Below, one piece after another: positions 1 through 9,941 of a DNA stretch of 64,000 nucleotides (its first letter is position 1; each line of letters opens with the position of its first letter). Source of the stretch: Hymenopus coronatus (taxonomy: Eukaryota; Arthropoda; Insecta; Mantodea; Hymenopodidae). Both the position numbers and the translations under genes were made by a program. A model generated the notes under the pieces. The model did not search any database, had not been told where the DNA came from, and saw only the letters and a program-made list of their open reading frames with translations. The stretch lies in NCBI GenBank assembly GCA_030762935.1, contig CM060884.1, positions 77,481,696 through 77,545,695 of the forward strand, written 5' to 3'.

Positions 1-189
1 AAGAAACGGATTTCAATCCCATAGCAACCACATTTTAAAACATTTGACTGTCGGTTTATCCTATTTCCCTTCTGCTTATAATAATAATACCGTTTTAGCT
101 TGAAATAGAAGGAGAATAAGCTTATTAGCCATGGCCTGTTACATAGATGTAGCAAAACTCATGTGAATGGAACGGATCAGATTTTTTTT
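1..189 (+). mobile_element. HTL-1 copy 1, 3' part
   Basis: This copy is cut by the window edge. It ends with the ATGTGAATGGAAC hairpin arm, GATCAG and a T-run. It belongs to the subfamily with ACATTTTAAAACATTTGAC and is closest to the copy at 35034-36020. Confidence 0.8.
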
Positions 190-199
190 AAAATCCTTA

Positions 200-304
200 G
201 TTTGGAATTTAAGTATCTTGTAAACATATATTTCCGCTGAAACCTCGACATCGAATTTTGAGTTGAATACAATACCTTCTCTACCTACATATTTATTTGT
301 AGAA
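200..304 (-). mobile_element. HTL-1 copy 2, 5' terminal fragment
   Basis: Only the first roughly 100 bases of the element are present: the segment matching CGGAAATATATG, the CCACCCAAAAATTCGA-like stretch and a degraded terminal palindrome. It abuts the 3' end of copy 3 head-to-tail. Confidence 0.7.
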
Positions 305-1291
305 AAATCTTATGTGTTCCTTTCACATGACTTTCTCTACCTGTTCTGCAAACAAGCTATTCTTAGAAAAGATTATTCCTTTAACTGCATCGTGCTAATC
401 GAGAAATTTCCCGGCTTCCTTGTAAGTAGAAGGGAAACAAGGACGTGCACTAGTCAAATCTTTTAAAAACAGTTTGATATGTCACCAGTTGAACTTAGGT
501 GCCCTTTCAATTTCCAGAAAAACAAAAGATGAAACGAAAGGTAACCCTGTCTAGTTTAAAATAGAAATCATTGACAAGGGATATCTCGAAAACGGCCAAC
601 TCTACAACAAAAGAATTATATGCCATTTTTTTTACGATATCTAGATTTTTTGTGTAGTTTATCTACCTTTTATCGTTTGCAGGTTATGTAAAATTCAGTA
701 AATTTCATCCAGAATGAACAGGTCTTCAAAAGATATTCCCAGAAAGTTCAAGATATATATTTTATTTGGGATATAACTAACTTAAATGTACGGTATTTGA
801 ATCAAAATCGTTAGACCCAATTTATGAGAAAAACAATATCTTAAAAAATGTTTCCATTTAAAGGGTAGTTTGGGGTGAGTGGATTTTCTTGAAAATCTTT
901 GTGTCCTTCCTTGTAAGATACGAAACTTAAATACCAAGCTTGATGTTTAACGATATTTTGGTTTTTCACCTAGGCTGCCCACACACGGACCTTTTTCTAA
1001 AAATGTTTTGTTTGGAAATAAAATGTGAATGGCGTGTTATTTATGTACGCTCTTTAACTGCTATGGTTCTCAGCGTCCCATTCTAAATTGGGCGTGAAAG
1101 AGAGGCCTCTGAGCAAAATTAAGCAGTCTATCAGGCTTGAGGTTCTTTTACGTGCCGTAAATCTACGACACGGGACCAACTCAGGGGGAACTCAAAGCAT
1201 GCATCTCTGTTGAAATCTCGACATAACATTTTTGGGTGGAATACAATATCTACCTTCTCTATACACTATGTGCATAGTACGTGTAGAGAAT
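305..1291 (-). mobile_element. HTL-1 copy 3, near full length, split by a SINE
   Basis: It starts on this strand with the 3' hairpin (TATGTGTTCCTTTCACATGA) and ends with the 5' palindrome and GTGTAGAGAATGT. The A-tract region is interrupted by a SINE-alpha fragment at about 1030-1182. This makes the SINE younger than the copy. Confidence 0.85.
1030..1182 (-). mobile_element. SINE-alpha copy 1, tRNA head missing
   Basis: It matches the 3' halves of the SINEs at 24236-24523 and 30119-30389 from the TATGTACGCTCTTTAACTGC segment to the CGGGACCAAC segment. It lacks the tRNA-like head those copies carry. Insects often carry tRNA-derived SINEs; the family name is only a label used here. Confidence 0.7.
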
Positions 1292-1685
1292 GTAATAAGT
1301 GAAATTTATATACATATTCGCAAATGAATGTGGGGGTGGTAACTGAGGGACAGAAAGCCCTATAGCGGAAGCCAGCTAGTAACCCTGAGCGTCAGGTTCT
1401 ATATTGATATTCTTAGAGTGCACCTTCGATTTTAACTGTAAATTAAAGCACGTATGTTATTTAGCAAGCCCCAGCGACGTCTCATGAAAAAGGAGTTGAG
1501 GTTGATGCAATTGATTTTTGATGAGGGTGTGTGCTTGTCTGAGACAGGAGCTGACGGGAAATTGAGTGCTCGATGCAAAAACAGGTTCCCGTTCATCTCC
1601 CAACACAAAAAACGTTTGATGGATTCCATTTACCTGACTCAATGACATGACGCCTTCGAGTTTCTTGATGCATTCTGGTGTCTAA
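1292..1685. other. Unassigned spacer
   Basis: About 390 bases have no match to the repeats of this window. Overlapping open frames of 63-65 codons at 1432-1648 lie on opposite strands. They show no domain, splice context or composition that would favour coding. Confidence 0.5.
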
Positions 1686-2507
1686 CTTTCTCTACACGTC
1701 GGTTACTAATGGTTCTTAAAAGCTTATTCTGCTATTTACCTCATGCTAATCGAGATAAAAATGAACAGAAATAGTCTTATTACTTGCTTCCTTGTAAGTA
1801 CAAGCGAAATAAGGGAGTAGCATAGGTTAAAGTGATAGTAAAAAGCTGGTTGCTATGTGACTGAAGTTCCTTTGTTTGTATGGACAGTAGTTGACAAATT
1901 GCAGTTACAGAACAGTATAAGTTTTTTAAAGCTGGAACTAAAAATAAGGAATATCTTAAAAACGATCAAATCCACGAAAAAATGTATATAATATAAATTG
2001 TGTGCTTTAACGAACTCTACATTTTCTGTTATGTAAGTTTTTGTCTAACCTTTACGTTTGCCAGTTAAAACTCATCCAGCATAAAGAGGTCTTTAGAGGC
2101 TATTCCCATAAAATCCAACATATACATCTTATTTGGCATGTAAATATCTTAAATATAAGAGATTTTGATGAAAATCGTTAGAGCCATTTTTGATAAAATC
2201 AAAATTTTCGAAATTTTTTCCATGTAAAAGATAGTTGTGGGTAGGGTGATTTTATTGAAAATCTTCGTGTCGCATCCTTGGAAGATAAAAACCATAAATA
2301 TCAAGTTTGATACTTAAAGGTCTTTTCGTTTTTGAGCTATGCTGCCCACAGACACAGACACACACAAGGACATTTTTTCTAAAAATACCTTTTTTTTGGC
2401 TTCAGGGGGTCCCAAAACATGTATTTCCGGTGAAATCCTGCTATCAAATTTTTGGGCGGAGTGCAATAAGTTCTATGTACATTGTAAGTGTGGAGAAAGT
2501 AAAAACT
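1686..2507 (-). mobile_element. HTL-1 copy 4, 3' hairpin lost
   Basis: It runs from TTTCTCTACA to the 5' terminus at GGAGAAAGTAAAAA. An ACACACAAGGACA tract marks the GT-rich core seen from this strand. The next minus-strand copy starts immediately after it, a head-to-tail junction. Confidence 0.85.
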
Positions 2508-3155
2508 CTAATGTGTTCCATTCACATGATGTCCTCTAGCTGTTCGGTAAGGAAACCTTTAATTCAAAACATTAATCTGTTATCTACATCATGATAATCA
2601 GGATAAATATAAGCAGAGTTAGTCTTATTACTAGCTTCCTTGTAAGTAGTATTCCTATAAGAAAATATACGGCCTAAAGCGATAGTATCGTGGTTAAAAG
2701 CCGGTCGCTATGTGAAACAATTCAAATTTTAGAAGTAAACAAACGAGAAACGAGAAGCAAGATATCCTCCCATTTGAGAAAAATTTACGTGGCTTAAAAT
2801 TGAAACTAGTTATCTGGAATATCTCGAAAATGTTAAATCTACAAAACTAAATGTTAATGATATAAATTGTGTGTTTTAATGAGATCTACATTTTTGGTCT
2901 ATCTCTTACGGTTTAACAGTTATACAAATGTCATCCAGAATGAAGAGGTCTTCAGAGGCTATTCCCAAAAAGTCCAAGATATACATTTTAACATAAAAAT
3001 ATCTTAAACATTTCGTATTTTAATAAAAATCGTCAAAGCCAGTTTTGAGAAACTCAAAATTTTCGAAAAAATTTCCATTTAAAGAATAGTTTGCGGATAG
3101 GGGGATTTTCTTGAAAATCTTCCTGTCGTATCCTTTGAAGATACCAAATTTGGTA
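2508..3155 (-). mobile_element. HTL-1 copy 5, 5' truncated
   Basis: It begins with TCTAATGTGTTCCATTCACA directly behind copy 4 and is cut inside the GGTACC-like hairpin region, where a mariner tail fragment follows. Confidence 0.85.
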
Positions 3156-3300
3156 CATAACGGTCAACAAGAAATGGTTCAAACGCGTTTTCAAAGTGTG
3201 TTTATCATAAAGGAGAATGTTTGGAGAAACAATAAAGCAATTTACAATGACAATTCAACTGATTTATTAAAGCACCAATGGAATGTCCGAGATTAGGCAA
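3156..3300 (+). mobile_element. Mariner transposase tail fragment
   Basis: The stretch from GGTTCAAACGCGTTTTCAAA to GGAGAATGTTTGGAG matches the C-terminal end of the decayed mariner at 16898-18065 (compare 18000-18045). Only the last roughly 25 codons and possible 3' sequence remain, with no terminal repeat. Confidence 0.5.
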
Positions 3301-3588
3301 TTTCAACCCATCGTGGTCATCTGACTAGATCGAAACATCTTATCGCAGCTGATGTTCATTTCTTTGAAATCTGACGTTCATTTGTTTAATCTCATGTCTT
3401 GGTTATTTGAGGTTATTGCCATGCCATAATTCAGGAGGCAGTGAAGAAAGAAAAACATTGGGTAAATATGTATGGTGGAATGCGTCATTTACCATTTGAG
3501 AACTAATGTAAATATTACAATGATAAAATCTCCCTTCCTATATATTACAAATTATTAATAGTCTATTTCGCTGAATTGTCTTATAAAA
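3301..3588. other. Unassigned AT-rich spacer
   Basis: No repeat, domain or RNA gene was recognised here. Confidence 0.5.
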
Positions 3589-4293
3589 TACGAGTTTTTT
3601 TTTTCTTTCTTTTTTTTTTACAACTTCCCATGGGCTATAAATAAAAGGCAAGTTCATAGAAAACAATTATTTTATTACTAAAAGTCTTGTAACTTCTGGT
3701 TACTTTTCAACATAATCACCGAAAAGGTTGAGACATTTATCGTACCTGTGCACAAGCTTTGCAATACCCGCTTCAAAAATATTGCGGCCAATGATTTCAA
3801 ATGAGCATTGACCTTGTTTTGAAGATCTTCGTTGGTTTGAAAGTGCTGCCCTCCTAGCCACGTCTTCAGTTCAGGGAAAAGGTGAAAGTCGCTGGGTGCC
3901 AGGTCAGGACTGTACAGCGGATGATCGAAAATGTCCCATTGAAATTGTTCAAGGAGCCGATGGATTGTGTGGTCGAGCGTTGTCATGGATCAAAACAATT
4001 CCTGAAGTCAGCATTCCTCTTCGTTTGTTTTGAATGGCTCTCCTCAAACGTCGTAAAGTACGAAGATTTTCAAAACAAGGTCAATGCTCATTTGAAATCA
4101 TTGGCAGCAAAATTTTTTGAAGCGGGTATTGCAAAGTTTGTACACAGGTATGATAAATGTCTTAATCTTTTCGGTGATTATGTTGAAAAGTAACCATAAG
4201 TGTACTAAATTTTTAATAATAAAATAATTGTCTTCTATCAACTTGTCTTTTATTTATAGCCTATCGGAGGTTGAAAAAAAAACGCCCCTCGTA
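3589..4293. mobile_element. Palindromic mariner derivative, copy 1
   Basis: The element lies between TA dinucleotides and is built as two inverted 3' ends of a mariner transposase gene. The left arm is read on the minus strand (tail, stop, GDYVEK-type C-terminus). The right arm repeats it on the plus strand (3' end near 4193) and closes with the terminal repeat ending CCCCTCGTA. The central part keeps a minus-strand stretch with LAPSDFHLFP, the block around the third catalytic Asp of DD34D mariners. The N-terminal half of the transposase is absent, so it is non-autonomous. The copy at 56319-56996 has the same internal breakpoints in opposite orientation, so the rearranged form itself probably transposed. 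The left terminus is degraded into a T-rich run. Confidence 0.85.
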
Positions 4294-4799
4294 TAACTCG
4301 TGTTTTCATCTCTTAGGACGTCGCTTCGCTACGGTTGTGAATTATTATCGACAAGATGAAAACACTCCTGGTATTACTTATGACAAACTACTTCAGAAAG
4401 TCATTTCAGGCGCTGGATGGAAATCGAACCCATGTACTCTCGAATGCGAAGTCAAGCCCCTGCTAAACGACAGCCCTATGGTGAATATCGCATGGGGAAA
4501 AGCTGTTTCATTTCAGAAGTCAAGAAGCACAAAGGAACCAATTAACATATGCACTTAAATCTGCTCTCTCCAGGACTTAAGAGATATGTTGCTTAATTAA
4601 AACCGGGCTAAGCTCACATCAATTTACTTAGTTTACTGCTAAAGGCTTCTGTTACAATGGAATGTTGCTTATGATTGTACTTTGTTATCTCTTAGGGAAG
4701 CAAATACATAGATCTACTTCTCTACTATTATCTACACTATGTCCAGGGAGCAGAGTTTCAGACAGAACGTAGACTCTTGTCACCAAATATGATTCTTAG
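4294..4799. other. Unassigned spacer with a tRNA-like patch
   Basis: Unique sequence. A 95-codon frame at 4271-4558 begins inside the mariner end and shows no domain. The only recognisable part is a minus-strand tRNA-like B box near 4430. Confidence 0.5.
4405..4482 (-). mobile_element. tRNA-like SINE head or tRNA relic
   Basis: Read on the minus strand, GTCGTTTAGCAGGGGCT resembles a pol III A box. About 35 bases later ATGGGTTCGATTTCCAT forms a T-arm with a B-box core GGTTCGATTTCC. No clean anticodon stem or acceptor stem closes, so I do not call a functional tRNA gene. Confidence 0.35.
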
Positions 4800-5015
4800 G
4801 TTCTACGCAATTCTTCTATCTACTTCATGATAATCGAGATAGACATTAACAGAAATAGTCTTATTACTTGCTTCTTGTGAGTAGAAGGGAATACACTAGG
4901 ATAAAGTGATAATCAAATGTTTTTAAAAGCTGATCTCTTAAGTGATTGCAAATCGTTTGTTTGCGTAGTCTAGGAGTTGACAAGTACCTTTAGCATTATA
5001 AAACTGAAAACAATA
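4800..5015 (-). mobile_element. HTL-1 copy 6, internal fragment
   Basis: Both ends are missing. It holds the TTATTACTTGCTTC segment and the CTAGGATAAAGTGATA segment of the 3' third. Confidence 0.8.
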
Positions 5016-5924
5016 AGCGAGTCGGCCTGTCTTGTTCCGGTTCAACCATCCAAAACTCTCCTCGCACTGCTCACTTCTGTCTACATCATGCTGTGAGGGC
5101 ATCGCAATTTTACGTGTTAATTCGCCTTTACGATTATTTGGCGCATAAGCTATTTTCGAATATATATATGTAATGTTTATTCTGCAATTTTTGTAAAATA
5201 TAAATTCGAAACAAAAAAGAAACGTAGTTTTTGGTTCATTAATAAATATGGTTGCTGTTTAGTTACCTCTTAATCCCGCCTGGTATGTGGAGGTATATAC
5301 CAATTTATACATTATTTTAGGAGAGAAAATTATTAATGAAACAAAAAGTGGTTAAAAAGTAAACTTTTTAAAAAAATCCATTTCCAAAAAAAAAAAAAAA
5401 TTAAAATGTTCCAGAAAAAACTAATCGAAAATACCTTATTAACACAGTAGGAGCACTCGAAAGAGCATTAAGTGTATGTTAAGTTTTCACTTTAGTCTTT
5501 TATGGATTTATTTCTGTTTGCATATTTTATTATGTGATAGTGATAAGATTATATAGTGAACATACACAATTGTCATCCGGTTGGTGGAATCTCTGTGTTC
5601 TGCATATCTTGTGGTGGCAGCCGTGGATGGTTACCACGTGGCTTTGGTCCTCCCATTCCCTGCGGTATGGGCCAATAGATGGCAGCAATTGCTCCGACCT
5701 GAGGTCTTCTATGAAGAAAGCTTTTTGCCAGTACATAGACCATCCTTGTCAACTCCTAAGACTCTCTTCAGGAATAGCTTCCCCCATATTGCCATAAGAG
5801 GCTATTTGTTTTATCACTGTATAGCTTATGCACCAAATAATCCTTACCGCGAATTTACACGTAAAGCTACGATACCAACGTCATTATTCCTTGTAAAGTC
5901 TCATATCACATTCTACTACTGACT
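5016..5924. other. Unassigned region, about 900 bp
   Basis: The left half is very AT-rich with A-runs near 5385. The right half, 5534-5922, has overlapping plus-strand frames of 87 and 113 codons and a minus frame of 68 codons over a GC-richer patch. No domain, transposon signature or splice structure was recognised. Confidence 0.5.
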
Positions 5925-6557
5925 TGCCATTAGATTCCTTGAAGTAGAAAGTGCACTAGGCTAAAGTGATAGCTAAGTCTAAAAACTGTCGTTGTGGGCT
6001 TTCTTTGCATGGCCAAGAGTTAAACAAAAGATATGGAATGAATGACGATCATTTGAGAAAAGCACAACATTTTTAAAATTGAAACCAATAACGAGGAATG
6101 TCTTGGTTTACTTGGCGGTAAACAAAAAATGTATATGGCATAAATTGTGTGCTTCAGCGAGATCTGCATTTTTTGTGTAACTCGTAAGCTTGTCTATCTC
6201 TTAGAGTTCACCACAGTACAGAAACCAATTTGATACAAATATTAATTGTCATACGATCTTTTAATGACATCTTTACAACCATTTTTGAGAAAATCCAAAA
6301 TTTCGAAACAAATGTTTCATGTAAGGGATAGTTTCGCATGGAGGAATTTTCGTGTCGTATTCTCAGAATAATATATGCTGTTCACAGACACACTTGCATG
6401 CAAGCGCGGGCCTTTTTCTAAAAAATGTTGCTTCTAGATTCAGGGGTCCTGAAAAATATATTTCCTGTGAAATGTCGGTATCGAATTTTTGGGTACAATA
6501 CAAAATACTCTCTCTACCTCTTATGTATATACATATCGATTTATAGAGAAAGTAAAA
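5925..6557 (-). mobile_element. HTL-1 copy 7, diverged
   Basis: It lacks the 3' hairpin and has several internal deletions. The 5' terminus ATAGAGAAAGTAAAAA and the palindrome around ATGTATATACAT are intact. Confidence 0.8.
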
Positions 6558-6857
6558 ATGTAATTCCCGTTCAAGCACGCCGTCTGTGTTAAATAAAATT
6601 GTTCGTGACATTAGGCATCACCGAGATTTTCTTTATTATTTTTTTCCAATAAATATTTGTATTTAAATTGTAAGTTACTAGTTGGTTTCTTTCTTGGACG
6701 TGCAAAGAGCACTGAATTCCAAAATCATCGACAGCGACAAGCTATTTAAAAATCCCATATCAATTGGATATACCATATCCTGCTTATATCTGTGAAATAT
6801 GTAGCCTTTACTGAAATATTCTTTTGCATTTTTTTCCAATTCTAAAATGCGTTACAC
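6558..6857. other. Unassigned AT-rich spacer
   Basis: About 300 bases with nothing recognised. Confidence 0.5.
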
Positions 6858-6943
6858 TTTTTTTTACTATGTCAAGCACGTATGTATAATGTACATAGTG
6901 AATAGAGAAGGTATTGTATTCCACCCAAAAAGTCGATATTTTA
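6858..6943 (+). mobile_element. HTL-1 copy 8, 5' end only
   Basis: It contains the terminal palindrome (GTACATAGTGAATAGAGAAGG) split by mutations and the CCACCCAAAAAGTCGA stretch. It is then cut by an unrelated GC-richer segment. Confidence 0.75.
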
Positions 6944-7567
6944 CGAGCGTCTCACAGCCCCGCCCTGGCGTAGCCAATCTCCCACTGCCACGTCGAGTCC
7001 AACTCAATCCGAACACTCCCTTCCGGGAGGGACTTGATGTTCGGCCCAACTACTTCTAGTAATATCAGAAGTACCACGGCTGCTCGCACCGGAGCAGCTG
7101 AAGATGTCACAACCTCCCCCCTAAGTGGAAAAAGCATTGCTCATAAATTAAAAGTTGGTTAAATTTTAGCGTGCGTCCTCCAAGGGGGTGAATGTATATC
7201 CCGGGTTATAGAAGACCAAAGTTAAGAGAAAGGGCAGAAAGAGCATACGTTTTGTTTGGCACGCTGCACCGAAATACCATCGCCGACTCTTCTAACCCTG
7301 TAGGTCAGGAATGAATGAAATTATTAATGAAACGGTTTGGTGGGACAGGAAATTTGCAAAAGAGAAACCACTCCAACATTAGCCTAGCGATACCGGGAAA
7401 CATAGTAAAAAATAGCATACAATTCATGTAGGCCAAGGATTCCCGAGATATTGTGTGTCAAGAGCGGACATTTTTAATACACATTTTAAAAATGTAGGTC
7501 GCTATTAATTTTTTCTCGTAGTCATATAAAGAGTATGGGATTTCAGAGGCATCACAACGATCCATTA
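6944..7567. other. Unclassified GC-richer segment
   Basis: The base composition (6944-7200) is clearly less AT-rich than its surroundings, and the segment cuts an HTL-1 copy, so it is probably an inserted element. TGTCACAACCTCCCCCC at about 7104 could be an LTR-type start, but no partner LTR, primer-binding site or coding domain is visible. Confidence 0.35.
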
Positions 7568-7719
7568 TTTAAAAATAATGACTATCGCTTTAGTCTAATG
7601 TGTTCTTCTCAACGAAATCTGTAACGAAAGTTTATCTGTATTATCAATAAATAAAAGAATAAACTTTCCAAGATTAAGTTTAGAAGTATAGAGAAGCTAA
7701 TGTGAACGGACAGTAGCAG
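7568..7719 (+). mobile_element. HTL-1 copy 9, 3' end fragment
   Basis: The segment from GACTATCGCTTTAGTCTAAT to a mutated 3' hairpin is followed directly by the 5' end of copy 10, head-to-tail. Confidence 0.75.
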
Positions 7720-8240
7720 AATTTTAATTTCTCTACCATGTATATACATACATCGTGCATAGTAGCTACAGAAGCCATTGTAAACCACCCAAATTCGACG
7801 AGGTTTCACCGGAAATATGTTTTGAGGTCCCCCGAATTCGACAAACAAATTTTTACAAAACGTTAATGTGTCTGTGGACAGCATAGCTCAAAAATGAAAA
7901 GGCCGTTAAAAACCAAAGATGGTATTTAGGTTTAGTGTCTTCCAGGGATGCGACAAGAGGACAAAAAAATAGATAAAATAAACCCGTTTACTACAAACTA
8001 CGCTTTACATAGAAACAGTTTTATATATGTTCTCAGAAAGACTAATGAATTTGATTAATATACCGTATATTAAAGGCATTTCATTTACATTAAATAAAAC
8101 GTATATTTTGAATTTTCAGCGAATAGCCTCTGATGACCTCTTCAATTGGGATGAATTTTGCTGAAATTTGAATAATGATTAAACCGTAAGACATGGATTA
8201 AAACTTAATACATGATAAAACATATGATTTATGTAATAGG
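7720..8240 (+). mobile_element. HTL-1 copy 10, 3' truncated
   Basis: It begins TAATTTCTCTACCATG and runs to the ATTTATGT segment before the next copy starts. Its core reads TGTGTCTGTGGACAGC without microsatellite expansion. Confidence 0.85.
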
Positions 8241-9108
8241 CGTTTTTACTTTCTCTACACGTACTATAAACATAGTGTATAGAGAAGGAAGTGCACTCCA
8301 CGCAAAAATTCGATATCGAGATTTCACCGGAAATATATGTTTTAGGGCCCCCTTTGTCCAAAAAAAAACATTTTCAGAAAAAAATCCGTGTGTATGTGTG
8401 TGTGTGTGTATGTGTGTGTGTGAACACGATAACTCAAAAACGTAAACTCGGTAAAATACCAAACTTGATATTTAAGTTTAGTTTCTTCCAGGGATACAAC
8501 ACGAAGATTTTGAGAAAAATTACCCCACCCCAAACTACCCTTTACATGGAACATTTTTCGAAATTTTTTTATTTTCTGAAAAATGGCTCTAACGATGTTG
8601 ATGAAAATACCGTATATTAAAGATATTTACCTGACAAATAAAATGTATATCTTGAATTTTTCTAGAAATAGCCTATGAGGACTACTTTATTCTGGATGAA
8701 TTTTACGGAATTTTGCATAAATGCTAAATCGTAAGAGATGGACAAAAACTACTCAAAACACACAGAACACGTTAAAACACACAATTTATGTTATATACAT
8801 TTTTTTTCGCAGAGTTGATCGTTTTTTAGATATTCCTTGTTTTTTGTTTCAGCTTTGAAAAACCTATACTATTTGTCAACTCCTGTCCATACACACAAAG
8901 GAACTTCAGTCACAAAGCAACCAGCTTTTGACTGTCATTTTAATCTATGGTACTCTCTTATTTCGCTTCTACTTGCAAGGAAGCAAGTAATAAGACTATT
9001 TCTATTATTGTTTTTCTCGATTATCATGGTGCGGATAAAAGAATAAGTAATTGTATGAATAGTTTGTATTTGTAACAGCTAGAGAAAGTCATGTGAATGT
9101 AATACATC
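8241..9108 (+). mobile_element. HTL-1 copy 11, complete
   Basis: Both termini are present: ACTTTCTCTACACGTACTA at the left, and AGAGAAAGTCATGTGAATG with the CAGA/T-run end at the right. The core at 8389-8422 is an expanded interrupted GT tract. It is a reference copy for the subfamily with AACACGATAACTCAAA. Confidence 0.9.
8389..8422 (+). repeat. (GT)n tract inside HTL-1
   Basis: An interrupted GT repeat of 34 bases sits exactly where unexpanded copies read GTGTGTCTGTG. Confidence 0.9.
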
Positions 9109-9941
9109 AGATTTTTATTTTCTCTACACGTACTATGTACATAGTGTATAGAGAAGGTATTCCACTCCACCCAAAAATTCGATAGCAAGATTTCACCGGA
9201 AATACATTTTTTAGGGTCCCTTGTATCCACAAAAAGGTGTGTGTGTGTGTGTGTATGTCTGTGAACACGATAACTCAAATTCGAAAGGTGGGTAAAATAC
9301 CAAACTTGATATTTAAAGTTCTTAATATTCCAGGGATGCGACACGAAGATTTTGATGAAAAATTCTCCTACCGCAAACTACCCTTTACATGCAAGTTTTT
9401 TCGAAAATTTTGATTTTCTGAAAAATGGCTAACTATTTGGATTAAAATATTGTAAATTAAAGATATTTTACTGACAAATAAAATGTATACCTTGAATTCT
9501 CTGGGAAATAGCCTCTGAAGACTGGATGAATATTACAAAATGTTGCAAAACTAAACCGAAAGAAATGTTCAAAAACTTACCACACAAATAATGTAGATCA
9601 TGTTAAAACGCACAATTTAAGTTATACACATTTTTTGTGGAATTGATCGTTTTTGAGATATTCCTTATTTTTTGTTTCACCTTTAAAAAACTTACACTTT
9701 TCTCATACAGGAATTTTTCAACTCCTGTCCATACAAATAAAGGAACTTCAGTCACATAGCAACCAGCTTAACATATGGTACTCCCTTATTTCGCTTCTAC
9801 TTATAAGAAAACAAGTAATAAGACTATTCCTGGCAATTTTTTCTCGATTAGGATGATGTAAATAGAAGCATAAGCTTTCTAACAATAATTTGTTACAGAG
9901 ATGTAGAGAAAGTCATGTGAATGGAACACATGAGATTTTTT
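9109..9941 (+). mobile_element. HTL-1 copy 12, complete
   Basis: It joins copy 11 through a shared T-run, with no intervening unique bases. Its own 3' end is ATGTGAATGGAACACATGAGA followed by T6. A short GT tract lies at 9237-9254. Confidence 0.9.

Noticed and set aside
4405..4482. Intact tRNA gene
   Set aside because: Box A and B are suggestive, but acceptor and anticodon stems do not pair.
8241..9108. HTL-1 as an ordinary cut-and-paste MITE
   Set aside because: The 3' inverted repeat is not terminal and nested insertions show no target duplication; kept only as an alternative until copies are aligned.
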